Assembly: GCA_963969495.1 (NCBI GenBank)
Contig: OZ018321.1
Span: forward strand, 71,586,286 to 71,650,285
Length of the DNA: 64,000 bases
Origin: Ceratothoa steindachneri
Lineage: Eukaryota; Arthropoda; Malacostraca; Isopoda; Cymothoidae
Direction of reading: 5' to 3'
Shown here in pieces: positions 51,263 to 62,554 of the stretch. The notes under the pieces were generated by a model, which did not search any database, was not told the DNA's origin, and worked only from the letters and a program-made list of their open reading frames with translations. The position numbers and the translations under genes were made by a program. The stretch's first letter is position 1. Each line of letters starts with the position of its first letter.

Positions 51263-51405
51263 TATATTATAAAGCTTTAGACAAGAGTTGAACAAACAAA
51301 GGTTAAAACAAGTCTTTTACATTTCCTACTAGAATTTTAAAATATGTTTCAGCTAATCTCACACAAATTATACGAAAATATTCTTTCATATGGAGAACCG
51401 AACTA

Positions 51406-52717
51406 AAGAGTCTTTCAACAAGGACGCTCGAGCTTTGTCAGACGATAGTGGCCATGTTTTTAACGCGACATCTGGCAAACTCACTGTGAACTGTTCAATA
51501 GTACGTGGCAAGTCATGATGAAAGGTTATAGTGTTTAACAGCGTGTGCAAATCATCAAATGTTATTATCAAAATCAGTGCTCCGTTCGACAAACGTTCCG
51601 CGCATTGCGTGATTTCTATCCTCGCCACAATCGTTCTGCTGATTCCACTGCTCGACGCTTGGTGGCCAAATTCGAGGCAAAAGGGTTAATCAACAATCAT
51701 CCAACACCCGTACGTCGCCTAAACCAAGGTCTGCTGAAAACATCGCTGCCATAAATGAGAGTGTACGGGAAAATCCGAGGCAGTCAATTTCTCGTCGTTC
51801 ACAAGAACTTGGCCTTTCTGCGACTTCGGTTTGGCGAATTATGCGTAGGGACTTGGGTCTGTACCCGTACAAAATCCAACTTACCCAGGAACATAAGGTA
51901 AACGGCAATAGACAACGCCGTGTGTTCGCTTATTGGGTTCTAGAGCAGTTGGAAGTTGCCCTAAATTTCCCCCCAAAAAATCATCTTCAGCGACGAGGGC
52001 CATTTTTGGATGAATGGATTTGTGAAAAAGACAAATTGTGGAATCTGGGATGAAAACAATCAACATGAGATACACCAGCACCAATTGCATCCCAACAAAG
52101 TCGCTGTTCGGTGCGGATTTTCGTCTAACGGAATCATGGGTCCGTATTTTTTTGAGAACGAAGATGGGATTGCCATAACCGTCAATGGCGAGACCTACAC
52201 ACCCATGATAAGCAACTTCTTGTGGCCTCAACTGGATTATATGCCTGATATGGATACTGACGACATGTGGTTCCAACAGGACGGCCCCTTGTGCCACACT
52301 GCGTACGCTACGATAGACATTTTGCACCAGCGATTTCAAGGCAGGCTCATCTCGCGCGGCGGCGACGTCAACTGGCCACCGAGATCATGCGATTTAACGC
52401 CATTAGACTACTTTCTTTGGGGCTACCTTAAATCCTAGGTCTATTCGAACAATTTTCAAACAGTTGATGTCCTCAAAGTCAACACCACGAGCACCATCTA
52501 GCAAATTCAGCCAGATTTATGCAACAAAGTCATCGAAAATTGGGCCTCCCGAATACGTTACACCAAGCAAAGCCGCAGTGGACATTTGAACGACGTCATA
52601 TTCCACACTTAATGCCATAAAATTTACTTTCAAATTTAAAGTGAATTGAGTAAATATATCACACACAACTTGTTTTATTTACATTTAAAAATTGAGCGAC
52701 CTTATTGAAAGACCCTT
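51406..52717 (+). mobile_element. Mariner-type DNA transposon with TA duplication
   Basis: TA at 51404-51405 and 52718-52719. Inverted ends AAGAGTCTTTCAACAAGG and, from the right inverted, AAGGGTCTTTCAATAAGG, continuing to CGCTC on both sides (about 25 bp). Total 1312 bp, the usual mariner size, containing one transposase on the + strand. Confidence 0.93.
51521..52612 (+). pseudogene. Mariner transposase, DD41D-type spacing, broken
   Basis: N-terminal paired-like helix-turn-helix: VQIIKCYYQNQCSVRQTFRA, FYPRHNRSADSTARRLVAKF; then ISRRSQELGLSATSVWRIMR. Catalytic domain: FSDEGHFWMNGFV (first Asp), WFQQDGPLCHTA (second Asp), and WPPRSCDLTPLDYFLWGYLK. Counting from the Asp of QQD to the Asp of PLD gives 41 intervening residues. 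Ends near VIENWASRI and SGHLNDVIFHT. Broken by a stop after MKGYSV, frameshifts near 51710 and 51985 (C/A homopolymer) and a stop after YLKS. In the family it excises and inserts at TA. Confidence 0.9.
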
Positions 52718-52719
52718 TA

Positions 52720-53192
52720 GTTCAGCTCTCTACCGTAAAATAATTTTGGTCAATTGATTATGATAACACTTATACTTTAAGAATTATAATCGAATCTACA
52801 TATGTCTACGTATACTCTCATTAACCTTATTACAGAAATTAACGTTAATTAAACATAAGAGCAAGATGCTAGTTTCATGGAAATAAAATTGAAAGGCAAT
52901 TGACTTCATAACTGCATGATAAGTATTAATCAAGCGGTTGACTGTAGAAATTTCGTGGGATATATTAATGCTTAAGAGATGTGAGGTCCAAATTTGGGCA
53001 ACATTGTAAGGCTATAAATTATGATGGTAAAAAATTATGTGCCACTTCTCTCTCACGGACGGAAAAAGAATTATCACCATCTGGTTGAGATATATTTTTA
53101 GACAAAAAGAGACTGCTAATATTCCCTCTTTTTAATCTCTGTTTTTTTTAATCTAATGAATTATATTATTAATAAAAAATATTCATACATTT
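52720..53192. other. No gene recognised
   Basis: AT-rich sequence between the mariner and gypsy B. Confidence 0.5.
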
Positions 53193-54372
53193 TGTCGTAG
53201 TATGGCCCAGTGTAGGGGAAGATACGCACACGGGCTCTAGGGTAGGATAAGCAAGGCAACAAAGGTTATTGTTGTAAGAGTGTGATTTGAATAGATAGCT
53301 GCAGCTGCGTGACCAAAGAACATTCCAAACACAACGACAAAAATATATTTTAATACAAACTGAGTAAAAGGTACACAATAAATATGGATATATATGTACA
53401 TGAATAAGAGGGAATTAGGTTCCGAATACTAATTGAATAACCACGGTTATTAAATGGTTATAATTGGAGATTTAGGGTAGTGAGCGATTTAGTTCTTTTG
53501 AACCTCGAGACTAAAGCGGGAGGAACTTGAGGAAAGGGGGGCTTGGTGACCTTGGTTACTGACGGGTGTAGCGGGGAACACAAAGAAGGTTATGCTACTT
53601 TCTCCAAACTCTGATTTAGCGAGATGCAGGCCTCTTGTGCTCAAGAGGTCACCGGACGAACTTCGGTGGTGGGTGGGTGACTTCTTTAAACTGGGATTTA
53701 GCGAGCTATCTGGTCTCTTTTCCTCAAGGGGTTACCAGACGAACTTCGGAGAACGGCTTCTCCAATCCTTGATCCGAAGTAAGTTGAAAAAGTCTGACGT
53801 TGCCTCAAGAGACGCTTCTCCTTGCCCCGAAGATAAGAGTGTGATGTCCAGCTCTTCTGTGGCCTGCGACCATCACTAAAGACTGTTCGGGAGAGAGCAT
53901 CGTTGAATCGAACCTCTGTTTGGGGAAGCGTCGTCTAAATGAATATGTGTGTAATCCTTGGGAGGGTGCATATATCCCCGGAATTCTCCAAAAACAGGGA
54001 GAGAGAGAAGGGCTTTCTCGAACCCTCATTGTCGGAGGGGACAACCGGGCGTGTCCTTACGGGAAAGTATAAAAGGCCTGGATCAGCGTGTCTGACGGAA
54101 CAACCAGCGGCTGGAGCCATAAAAGTTGTTCGAGGCAAACTTATAAAATAGATGAGCAATCTTCCGACCCGGAGGGGGGGAGATTAAGACGGCGGGGAGG
54201 TAGCTTTTAATTTCAGCGTCATGTCTCGGTGTGAATTTCTCAGTGACCTGGTGGCAAGTCCAAAAAGGGTGAAGTCGCAGAGGAGGAGGGGGGGAGTAAC
54301 GGATCGCTTTCTCTCCCGAAGTAATATCTTAGGAGGTGGTGAAATACTCCTATTTTAGTGGATCCCTCTACA
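53193..54372 (-). repeat. 3' LTR of gypsy B
   Basis: On the + strand begins TGTCGTAGTATGGCCC and ends GGATCCCTCTACA. It matches 59068-60336 over its length with substitutions and some indels. The purine tract lies immediately on its right. Confidence 0.9.
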
Positions 54373-54385
54373 CTCCTCTCTATCC
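54373..54385 (-). promoter_or_regulatory. Polypurine tract of gypsy B
   Basis: Minus strand GGATAGAGAGGAG directly 5' of TGTAGAGGG, the 3' LTR start. Confidence 0.75.
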
Positions 54386-54609
54386 AAAGACATTTTTACA
54401 GCACAGAATACTTTTGGGCGATAAAATGTCTACAACTAATTCCATCAAGAGGGGAACTTATAAAGTTACAATTTTAACGTTTACCAACAGAGGAAAAAAA
54501 CATAAAACACTAGGCGGGATTTACATATGTGTCCTCACAGATAACTTAATCTATACATACGCACACACAACATCAACAAGGCAAAAAAATTAAACTTGTT
54601 TTTATAAAA

Positions 54610-55215
54610 TGAGTCAAACACGAAATTTAATATACACTCAAGTTGTTGGAGGGAGATGTTCTATTAGATTCCTACTCAAGTTATCGGCTAGGTAGTTTTT
54701 AGTTCTTTTAAAATACATGATCCGAAATTGGTACTCCATGAGTAGTAGGCTCCAACGCATTAAACGGTCATTCCGGCTCTTACGTTTTTTTTAGGTACGC
54801 CAGGGGTTTGTGATCACTTTCGACAATAAATTCTTTACATATGAGATACATCCTAAACTTACGTGACCAAAACTTACGTGGCTAAAGTTTCGAGCTCTAT
54901 GGTGGCATACGCCTTTTCGCGATGGAACAGATTCCTATTTCCATATCTTACAGGATATCCCACTCTATCGTCATCATATTGGACGAGAGCACAACCTATG
55001 CCATCCTGGGAGGCATCGGTACGAACTCCAAATGTTTTATTAGGATTCGGTAATCTCAAAATAGGGAAAGAGATTAGTTTGTCTTTTAACTGATGAAGGC
55101 AGTCTTCCACGGAAAATGTCCAATTGACTGGATCGGGGGCCGTTCTCTTAAGCATGTTGTTAAGGTGCGAGGATATGGCAGTGAAATTCGGCACAAAACG
55201 ACGATAGAATGACAT
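54610..55215 (-). pseudogene. Gypsy B RT thumb/connection and RNase H
   Basis: Reads MSFYRRFVPNFTAISSHLN, LKDKLISFPILRLPNPNKTF, then RNase H GVRTDASQDGIGCALVQYDD (Asp), YATIELETLAT (Glu) and, after a frameshift, FIVESDHKPLAYLKK (Asp). Continuous with the RT at 55360-56013 after broken sequence. RNase H is last in pol, next to the purine tract. Confidence 0.85.
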
Positions 55216-55359
55216 GGATACCGAAACGGAACGAAGCTATTTCTTCGTTTGGGGGAGCGGCATTTCCCAAATAGCCTCTACCTTGTCTTCCTGCGGAAGC
55301 ATTTGATTCTTACTGACGTGGAAGACAAGGTAGTTTAGTTTGTCATAGGCGTAGTGACA

Positions 55360-56013
55360 CTATGTTGGGCATACCGTGAACCTGTGTACGCGTAACCGGG
55401 ATAGTAGTGCCCACAGAGATTGTACGTGTTGGTCCCAGGTTCGATTAGCGACGTACACGTCATCGAAATGTAACGTCACATTCGATAGGCCATCTAACAA
55501 CCGGCGCATGATCCGGTTATAACTTCCGCAAGTAGTTACCAACCCAAAAGGAAGTCGAGTAAACTGAAATAACCCTTTTTCAGTAGCGAAAGCGGTAAAG
55601 CGTTTTGATTGCTCTGAAAGCGGCACTTGGTGGTAGGTTTTGCAGAGGTCGATCTCGGAGATGAATTTCGCCTCTTCTAAAGCATAAAGACTTTGGTCGA
55701 TTAGGGGCATCGACGCACATCCTAAACGACTTGTCAAGCTTCCTAAACATGCCAATGGGGGAGCATAAACGAACGACGAGGGTTCTATTATTTTTAATTT
55801 TATTAAATTATCGATCTCTGCATCGAAAGTCGGCCGTAAATGTACGGGTATGGGATAAGGCTTGGTGTTTATTGCATCTTGACCAGTGAGGACAATCTCA
55901 TGTGAAAATTGGGTTGAGCAACCCGGGAATTCTAAAGTGAAGTCAGGAAAGCCTTCCAATAAGGCAAGCAATTGAGCCCTTAAATTAGGGGCGAGATTGG
56001 GGTTTACGTCCAA
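55360..56013 (-). pseudogene. Gypsy B reverse transcriptase
   Basis: 217 open codons: LLALLEGFPDFTLEFPGCST, KPYPIPVHLRPTFDAEIDNL, LKIIEPSSFVYAPPLA, ISEIDLCKTYHQVPLSE (first Asp; usual SKIDL-KAY-Q), FTRLPFGLVTTCGSYNRIM, and LHFDDVYVANRTWDQHV, where FDDV stands for the catalytic YxDD. This is Ty3/gypsy RT, not copia. Directly upstream on the same strand lies the spacer MVALDKESVLEAAYPVE and, before it, the integrase C-terminus. A frameshift near 55370 separates it from the thumb. Confidence 0.9.
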
Positions 56014-56159
56014 GTCGGAGTTAGGCTCCGCTTGGGGGGAGCCTAACTGCTTCTACGCACAGCGTTTGGAACAGACACAAGGGTTCAACGGGATAGGCGG
56101 CTTCGAGGACGGATTCTTTGTCTAGGGCGACCATGTTATTTAGGCAAGCTCAGCGGTGG

Positions 56160-57138
56160 TATTTTTTTAGGAAGTTGATGTGGTAAATCTTATTATCAGA
56201 AGGGGTTTTAATTAGGTAATCCACTTGGCCGCGGGGCTCTAAAACGGGAAAAGGTCCTTTCTAGTGGGAGAGGAGTTTATTTGCTTCGGAAAAAATCAAG
56301 ATCAATACTTCGTCACCTGGTTTAAACGAACTCCACTTTGATTTTAGGTCGAAGTAGGTGCGGTATTTCTCCAAGTTTACATCAGCGTTCCGGAGAGCGA
56401 TGTCCGCACATTTTTTTCTAACAGCGTAAGAGGATTTAATTTCCTCATATATTCTAGGATTGGACCACACTTCTTCGAAAATGCTCATCCGTCCTCGGAC
56501 GTTACGTCCATATAATATCAGAGGGAGCGAACCCCAAGTTCTATGGGGGACTTCGCCACAAGCAAATGACGCTACGGGAGGGTAGCGGTGCTACTATTGG
56601 GGCTGGTTGTTGCACACCTTCTTGAGTACCATTTTGAGGGTGCCGTTTAATATTTCGCACATCCCGTTAGCGAAAGGATGCCAGGGCATCATGAAGAGGC
56701 GCTTAATGAGAAGGAGTTTACCAACATACTCCATCAATTCAGAGGTGAATTGACGTCCTCTTTCGGATAAGGTCTTTGGGATCCCTAATGGGAAAAGATT
56801 TAGATTAAAGCCTCTGCACAAGAAATGCTGTCCATCTTCTTAATGGAGATAGCCTCCTGAAAACGGGTGGCGCAATCGGCGAGTGTTAAAATATAGGATT
56901 GTCCTTAGCTTGAATGGGGACAAATGGGGCCTATTAGGTCGATTGAAACCCCGGCGAAACGCTCGTCCACTCTCGGGATCTTTTGAAGGGGGGCGGGGGC
57001 GACATGCTCTTTGGAGGTGACCTTCTGGCAAAGGTCACAGGACTTGCAGAAGTCGATAATTTCTTTGGCCGCGCCTAGCCAAAAGAAATATTTGAAAACT
57101 CGCTGTGTCGTTTTGTTATGACCGAAATGTCCGTCCAT
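56160..57138 (-). pseudogene. Gypsy B integrase, encoded upstream of RT
   Basis: 57138-56905: zinc-binding HHCC region GHFGHNKTTQRVFKYFFWLG and CKSCDLCQK, then the first catalytic Asp in FAGVSIDLIGPICP. 56821-56594: GIPKTLSERGRQFTSELMEY, where the second Asp (usually SDRG) reads SERG, and HPFANGMCEILNGTLK with the final Glu. 56488-56261: RTYFDLKSKWSSFKPGDEVL, the C-terminal GD-VL segment; then VDYLIKTPSDNKIYHINFLK up to about 56160. Segments are in order but split by stops and frameshifts. The family inserts cDNA into the genome. It is followed by the short spacer and RT. Confidence 0.88.
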
Positions 57139-57265
57139 TAATTAGGCCATCATGAGCCATCATTAGAATGGGTTCGATATAAATTCTCGGCACATACAAC
57201 GCGTTGGTCGGAGGACTCTGCGGTTCAACAGAAGAACGGTATAATAACACGTTCTTCACGGTGTA

Positions 57266-57572
57266 TTAGATCTTCCAATTGCCTCGCATCGTTTCAGTCT
57301 CCTTCTTCCTTGCTTTTTCCCACAGGGGTTGTAATGTGGGGCAATTCTTCTGTGCCTCAGCAAATTGATCATTGGTGGCAAGGTCGACGTCTAAGGATGA
57401 TAGGGGTACCGAAAGCGATACTTCTTTCTCGGCCTGGGCCCTGGTAACGACCGGCTGAGAAATTGGGTTTTGGGAGAACTGTGCGCTCTGTCCGATTAGG
57501 AGGGAGCAGAATTTTATCGGGGCCGCGACCATGTCGGCCCATCCGGTGAAGCACTGGAACTGAATATGTCAC
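57266..57572 (-). pseudogene. Gypsy B protease tail and linker to integrase
   Basis: Reads QPVVTRAQAEKEVSLSVPLS, then FAEAQKNCPTLQPLWEKARK. The VTRAQA ... AQ--PTL linker commonly precedes the integrase zinc finger in metazoan gypsy elements. Gypsy A has the matching GRAKKEAQ ... FRTAQKESELLTPL. Confidence 0.75.
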
Positions 57573-57599
57573 CGTACCACTGGGAACATGGTGGTACGA

Positions 57600-57775
57600 C
57601 CTAAAGTATTATGCACCAATGCAAACCTGTTATGCTGGGGGCTTACGAGGGGGTAGTAGCTTGTCTGATACTACTATACAGGTGCAACCTGTATCTCTAA
57701 CCAAGGTTGACACTCGACAACCATTTACTGCGCTATTTTTAACCTGGAGCCCAAAAGAGGAACTTTTATTGAACA
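57600..57775 (-). pseudogene. Gypsy B aspartic protease
   Basis: Minus strand reads QINFMFNKSSS, NGCRVSTLVRDTGCTC and IVVSDKLLPP, the DTG active site with the same Cys after it as in gypsy A. Stops follow. Confidence 0.75.
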
Positions 57776-57992
57776 TGAAATTTATCTGTTAATCCGGAAG
57801 AGAGGGAGCATGGGCCACTGGCGATACGGCTGGCGGATTAGGTGAGGGGGCAGCAGAGATTTGGTGGACTTTGTGACTCGACGAGGTCCTCAGTTGAGAA
57901 TTTTGGTGTCAATTGTAACTTAAGTGCCTAGGGATAACACACGTAAAGTTACGCCGAAGCGTGAATCCAAATTGTATGTAGGTTTAGCCTAG

Positions 57993-58223
57993 CTATATTC
58001 GCGCGGAGCGGAATCTAACCCTATAAAATTCTGGATTCATGTTAATAGCAGAAAGAAGTTTTGCCTTTAGGGTTGAATAATCAAGGGTGGCTTCTGAAGG
58101 AAGCGAAATAAATATGTCACGAAGACAAGGATTCAAGAGTGGAAGTAACCGGGCGGCACCATCTGATTCTAAGTCCCAAATGTGTACTTGGAAGATCTTC
58201 TCAAGTGCGTTAAATAAGAGCAA
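57993..58223 (-). pseudogene. Gypsy B gag (capsid region)
   Basis: Open frame reading FNALEKIFQVHIWDLESDGA, ARLLPLLNPCLRDIFISLPS and LKAKLLSAINMNPEFYR. It lies between the charged gag N-terminus and the protease. The helical pattern and the L--ALL--F-Y-like end fit a gypsy capsid, but this rests on position more than motif. Gypsy A lacks this segment. Confidence 0.55.
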
Positions 58224-58342
58224 AAATCTTATCCATCCTTGTATGCGGTAAACTTTAGTGAGGGAAAATGAGACTGTTAATTTCGAGATCCTACGGAGTT
58301 TATCTCGAATTGGTCACAGCTTATCTCTCTCTATTCTCATTC

Positions 58343-58615
58343 TCACTGCGCTTGCCTCTCCTTTTCTTCTTTCTGTGTTTTCCTTTCTTCGGCTTCTGCT
58401 TCTCTCCGTGATTTTCTTTCTTCGGCTTCTGCTTCTGCTTGTCTCTGTGCTTTTGTTTCTTCCTCTTTTTTCTGTGCTTTTGTTTCTTCCTCTTTTTTCT
58501 GTGCTTTACTTTCCGCACGTTCGTTAGGTTCCTCTTCATGGAGATAAGCGATTAAATCTTTCCAAGATAAGCCTATGATCTGCCCTTGCTTATGAAAGCA
58601 ATCCAGTGAAGACAT
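58343..58615 (-). pseudogene. Gypsy B gag N-terminus with charged coiled coil
   Basis: Reads MSSLDCFHKQGQIIGLSWKD, LIAYLHEEEPNERAE, then repeated AQKKEEETK and EAEAEERK units, a Lys/Glu coiled coil. Start Met at 58615. Its counterpart in gypsy A is FKAQGESLELSGKEL plus an Arg/Lys-rich run. Confidence 0.7.
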
Positions 58616-59012
58616 CCCGGATATGCTACTCTCGGTCTTTAAACACGAAAAAGCTATCAGAGCTATTGAAGCTTTACCAAAAAAAAAACAAATATAAATT
58701 CTGCAAACGACAAAATTATTAAAAGTTCCTAGTAAAAATCTGGCGAACTCACAAAAAATAAATAAATAACGAGTGAATCTGACTCACGACACGAAAAAAA
58801 TGGCGGTTACTATTACTGCTTAGCTAGTATGTTCATTTAATTACCTAGGAAAACTGTGGACATACCACACAAAAATAGGCTTCCAGAATTGGTTGTTACC
58901 CGTTAGTCAAAAATATAATTGTCCTAATATATTGGTGTTCAGACATTTTTGGTAATGCAGCTGCTATTAATTATACTCAGTGCTTCAAAATCAGGCTCTC
59001 TAGAGGCAATCC

Positions 59013-59018
<6 letters not shown>

Positions 59019-59064
<46 letters not shown>
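59019..59064. repeat. (TA)n microsatellite at the LTR/interior border of gypsy B
   Basis: Pure TA tract a few bases from the 3' end of the 5' LTR, where a primer-binding site would be expected. Confidence 0.95.
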
Positions 59065-59067
<3 letters not shown>

Positions 59068-59069
<2 letters not shown>

Positions 59070-60336
59070 TCGAAGTATGGCCCAATATACGGGAATATAC
59101 GCACACGGGCTCTAAGGGTGACTAAGCAAGGCAGCAAATGTTTTTTTTCTAGGAGTGCAATTTTAATAGATAGTTGCAGCTGCGTAACCAAATAATATTC
59201 CAAACAAAACGACAAAAATAGATTTTAATACACACTAAATAAAAGGTACACAATAAATAAGAATATATATGTACATGAATAAGACGGAATAAGGTTCAGA
59301 ATACTAATTTGATAACCAGGGTTATTAAATGGTTATAATGGGAGACTTACGGTAGTGAGGGATTTAGTTCCTTAGAACCTAGGGAGTTAAGTAGGGCAAA
59401 CTTGGGGCAGGGGGAGGGGGTGGCCTTGGTGACCATGGTTATTCACGGGTGTTGCCGAGAACACGAAGAGGGTGGTGATACTTTCTCCAAACTCTGATTT
59501 AGCGAGATGCAGGCCTTTTGTGCTTAAAAGGTCACCGGACGAACTTTGGTAGGGGGGTGACTTCTCCAAACTCGGAATGAGCAAGCCATCGGTCCTCTTG
59601 TCCTCAAGAGATCACCGGTCGAACTTTGAAGGAAGGGGGGAGATGACTTCTCCAAACTCGAATTGAGCGAGCTATTGAGCCTCTTGTCCTCAAGAGGACA
59701 CCAGACGAGCTTCTGAGAATGGCTTATCCAATCCTTGATCCGAAGGAAGTTGAGAAAGGCTGAACTTGCATCAAGAGACTCTTCTCCCTGACCCGAAGAT
59801 AAGAGTGTGATGTCCAGCTCTCCCGTGCCCTGCGACCGTCACTAAACACTTCTCGGGAAAGAGCATCGTTGAATCGAACCTCTGTTCAGGGAAGCGTCGT
59901 CTAACCGAATATGTGCGCAATCCTTGGGAGGGTGAATATATTCCCGAAATTCTACAAAACAGGGAGAGAGAAGGGACCTTCTCGAACTTCTATTATCTGC
60001 CGGGACAACCAAGCGTGTCTTAACCCGAAAGTGTAAGAGTCCGGGATCAGCGGGTATGGCGAAACAGCCAGCGGCTGGAGCGATAAAAGTTGTTCGAGGC
60101 AAACCTACAAAATAGATAAGTAATCTCCCGACCCTGGGGGTGAGGGAAGATTAAGACGGCGGGTAGATAGCCTTAAATTTCAGCTTCATGCCTTGGTGTG
60201 AATTTCTCAGTGACCTGGGGTCAAGTCTAAAAAGGGTGAAGTCGGAGAGGGGAGGTTGAGTAACGGCTCGCTTTCTCTCCCTAAGTAATATCTTAGGAGG
60301 TGGGGAAATACTACTATTTTAGTGGATCCCTCTACA
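59068..60336 (-). repeat. 5' LTR of gypsy B
   Basis: On the + strand begins TATCGAAGTATGGCCC (decayed from TGTCGTAG) and ends GGATCCCTCTACA. Co-linear with 53193-54372; about 90 bp longer. Confidence 0.9.
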
Positions 60337-61839
60337 TATTTGGTTAATAAAAGCTATTTGGTCATTCTCACTCTGGTCCGGAAGATTTAGAAATGAGAAT
60401 TACGGATTTGACGGTTAATGTGAATTCTTCTTGTATTTTATAAAAATGTGAATTTTTCTCTAATTTTATTTTTAACACTACTATATTTCCCGTTATCTTA
60501 GTTTTTTCTGTTTTCTTTATTTCTTATACTACTGACCGATGTTTCAAGATTCCAACGAACATTTTTACCTTGTTTTTACAAATGAAAACTACTTAAAAAA
60601 TATTAGGAAATAAATTTATTTCTGTTTTAATTAGACGATCAATTATTATTAATTATATCTTATCGTTTTAATCAATGGAAGCCCTTATATTAAAGGAATA
60701 TACTAGCGATCATTTAAAGACATCCCTAATTTCAGGCACAAATTGCGAGCAATAATTGTTGCGACCAACTGATCACTCACATATAATATTCAAAGACAGT
60801 CGCTATTTCCTCTAATCTCTCGAGGAAGTCAATCTTGACATCATATATTAAGACTGTTTACTCAAGTACAACCTTGTTATAATGACATTTAAAGCTTAAT
60901 TGTGAGCTATATACACTAATAACGATGATTATCATGATCGTATTTCTCAATTTCATCATATATTTTTAACCTTTCTTTTATGATTTGTTTAAATGATTTT
61001 TGCCTATTCCTCTTACGATTATTTGACAGTTTAACAAAGCTAGATAGTGATTTTAAACCTGTTATCGATGCGTAAATTAGGGAGATATGGACAATTATCA
61101 TTCCGGTTCTACCAAAATTAGGCAAAATGTAATAAGATTGACTAGAATGTCCTCATTAAATGTTTCCACTTTGTAAACTTTATTTCTGCGAATAATATAA
61201 ATGATAGGAAGAGAAAAATAGCAAAAAGGATTACTTACGCTTCAGAGAGTAGGACGCGGGACTGAGAAGAGAAGGAGAGGCGATTAAAATATTCTAATTT
61301 TTCTTGAATTTAATACGGTTTCTCTTTATATGGTGAGTTAAGAGATAATGTCGTGGTATTCGTGAGCGGATACCTTCGCTGCAGAGAATGCAGTCTACTT
61401 ACGTTGCATATATAGATCAGCTGCACAGGGCCAATAAGAGGTGAGTGCGTGAGGAGATTAATGGTTAGCCAAAGGGAAGTTTTAAATACCAGGTTTCATT
61501 CAAGGTTATCGAAAGAATAAACACAAATAAACTTTAATTACACTAATAATGCAGATTATGGAAATGTGTACAAAGGCAAAGGAATGGAAGAATAATGTCG
61601 CACACAATGAAATAATAAATCAAATACTAATCAGTTTGACGGGGATCAAAATATGGGACTTGGTCAGGTAGGAAAAATTTTGGTAAACTGGTAAACACTG
61701 GAAAGTGCAATTAAAGGTTTGAGAGGAGGATATCAGGTGGCGAGGATATGACGGCTGGGGGGAGGCATTCGCAGTTTTCAGTTTATCTTTATTTACCTAT
61801 GTTATTCTTAATCATCTTTATTATCTCTATATTGGCTGT
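60337..61839. other. No gene recognised
   Basis: AT-rich to about 61200, then moderately GC-rich sequence with no supported frame. Confidence 0.45.
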
Positions 61840-62226
61840 AGTTGCCCCTTGAAACATTTTGTCTTCTATTTATCTGACTCTTGGTATTCTTATAGGCTGA
61901 GATTCCTTCTTCTTTAATTTGGCTGGGTTAGTTCTTGATCTTGGTAATTCTTTCTTGATGTATCTTCATATTAGCTTGCATTTATCTTGATGTGATGATT
62001 TCTTCTTTTGATGACGTGATGATTTCTTGATGAGTTGAGATGAGTCTATTTCTTGATTTGTCCATAAGGCGTTTTCCGTTTTCTTCAGGGATCTTCTCCT
62101 TTAAAAATTGTGGACTGTCTGGGATCGATCTCGGGTCTTTGAATCCAGAGGCCAACACTATGCCGTGACGCTACGGCCCAGTCCGTTCTGACTGGCAATT
62201 TAACGGGCTATTTATATTCTCGCTTT
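61840..62226. repeat. Direct repeat with tRNA-like segment, copy 1
   Basis: Shares start AGTTGCCCCTTGAAACATT and end TATTTATATTCTCGCTTT with 62555-62996. Contains CTTGATCTTGGTAATTCTTT and a tRNA-like stretch at about 62122-62182. Confidence 0.92.
62122..62182 (-). ncRNA. tRNA-like SINE head, copy 1
   Basis: Minus strand GGGCCGTAGCGTCACGGCAT (A-box region), GGCCTCTGGATTCAAAGACC (anticodon-arm region) and CGAGATCGATCCC (B-box region), in tRNA order. Typical of tRNA-derived SINEs rather than a working tRNA. Confidence 0.55.
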
Positions 62227-62554
62227 CTAGAACGCGGAGCGAATTTGAGGATTGGGGAGAGACTAGTCTTGGATTTCTTAATCGAGGATTACTAGTAGCT
62301 CTCCCTCCTACAACCTCCGAGTCTGCGGGATGAGTGGACTTGATTCGGTGGGATTGAGGATAGGGTGGAGAAATCTCTTAATCAATGAGTAATATAGCAT
62401 CTCCTTCCCGGATCTCCTGAAGTTCCCTGCAGCACCTTTTCTTAATCTCTAGTAGGAGAGCAGGTGCAGTTGTAACGAAGATCAGAAGATTTGTTCGGCC
62501 TTTGAGGGTCACCAGTTATGGGGCGGGGGACAAATTTATATAGTTCTCGACTGA

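Larger units (their letters stand above)
53193..60336 (-). mobile_element. Gypsy family B LTR retrotransposon with integrase upstream of RT (Gmr1-like order)
   Basis: 7.1 kb between LTRs that start TGTAGAGGGATCC and end CTACGACA (minus strand). Flanking pentamers CATTT and TATTT match at 4 of 5 bases, a likely target duplication. On the minus strand the order is gag, protease, linker, integrase (HHCC, core, C-terminal GD-VL segment), spacer, RT, RNase H, purine tract, 3' LTR. Protein motifs are clearly Ty3/gypsy type. The order integrase before RT is otherwise the copia arrangement and is known for Gmr1-type elements. All genes carry stops or frameshifts. Confidence 0.9.
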
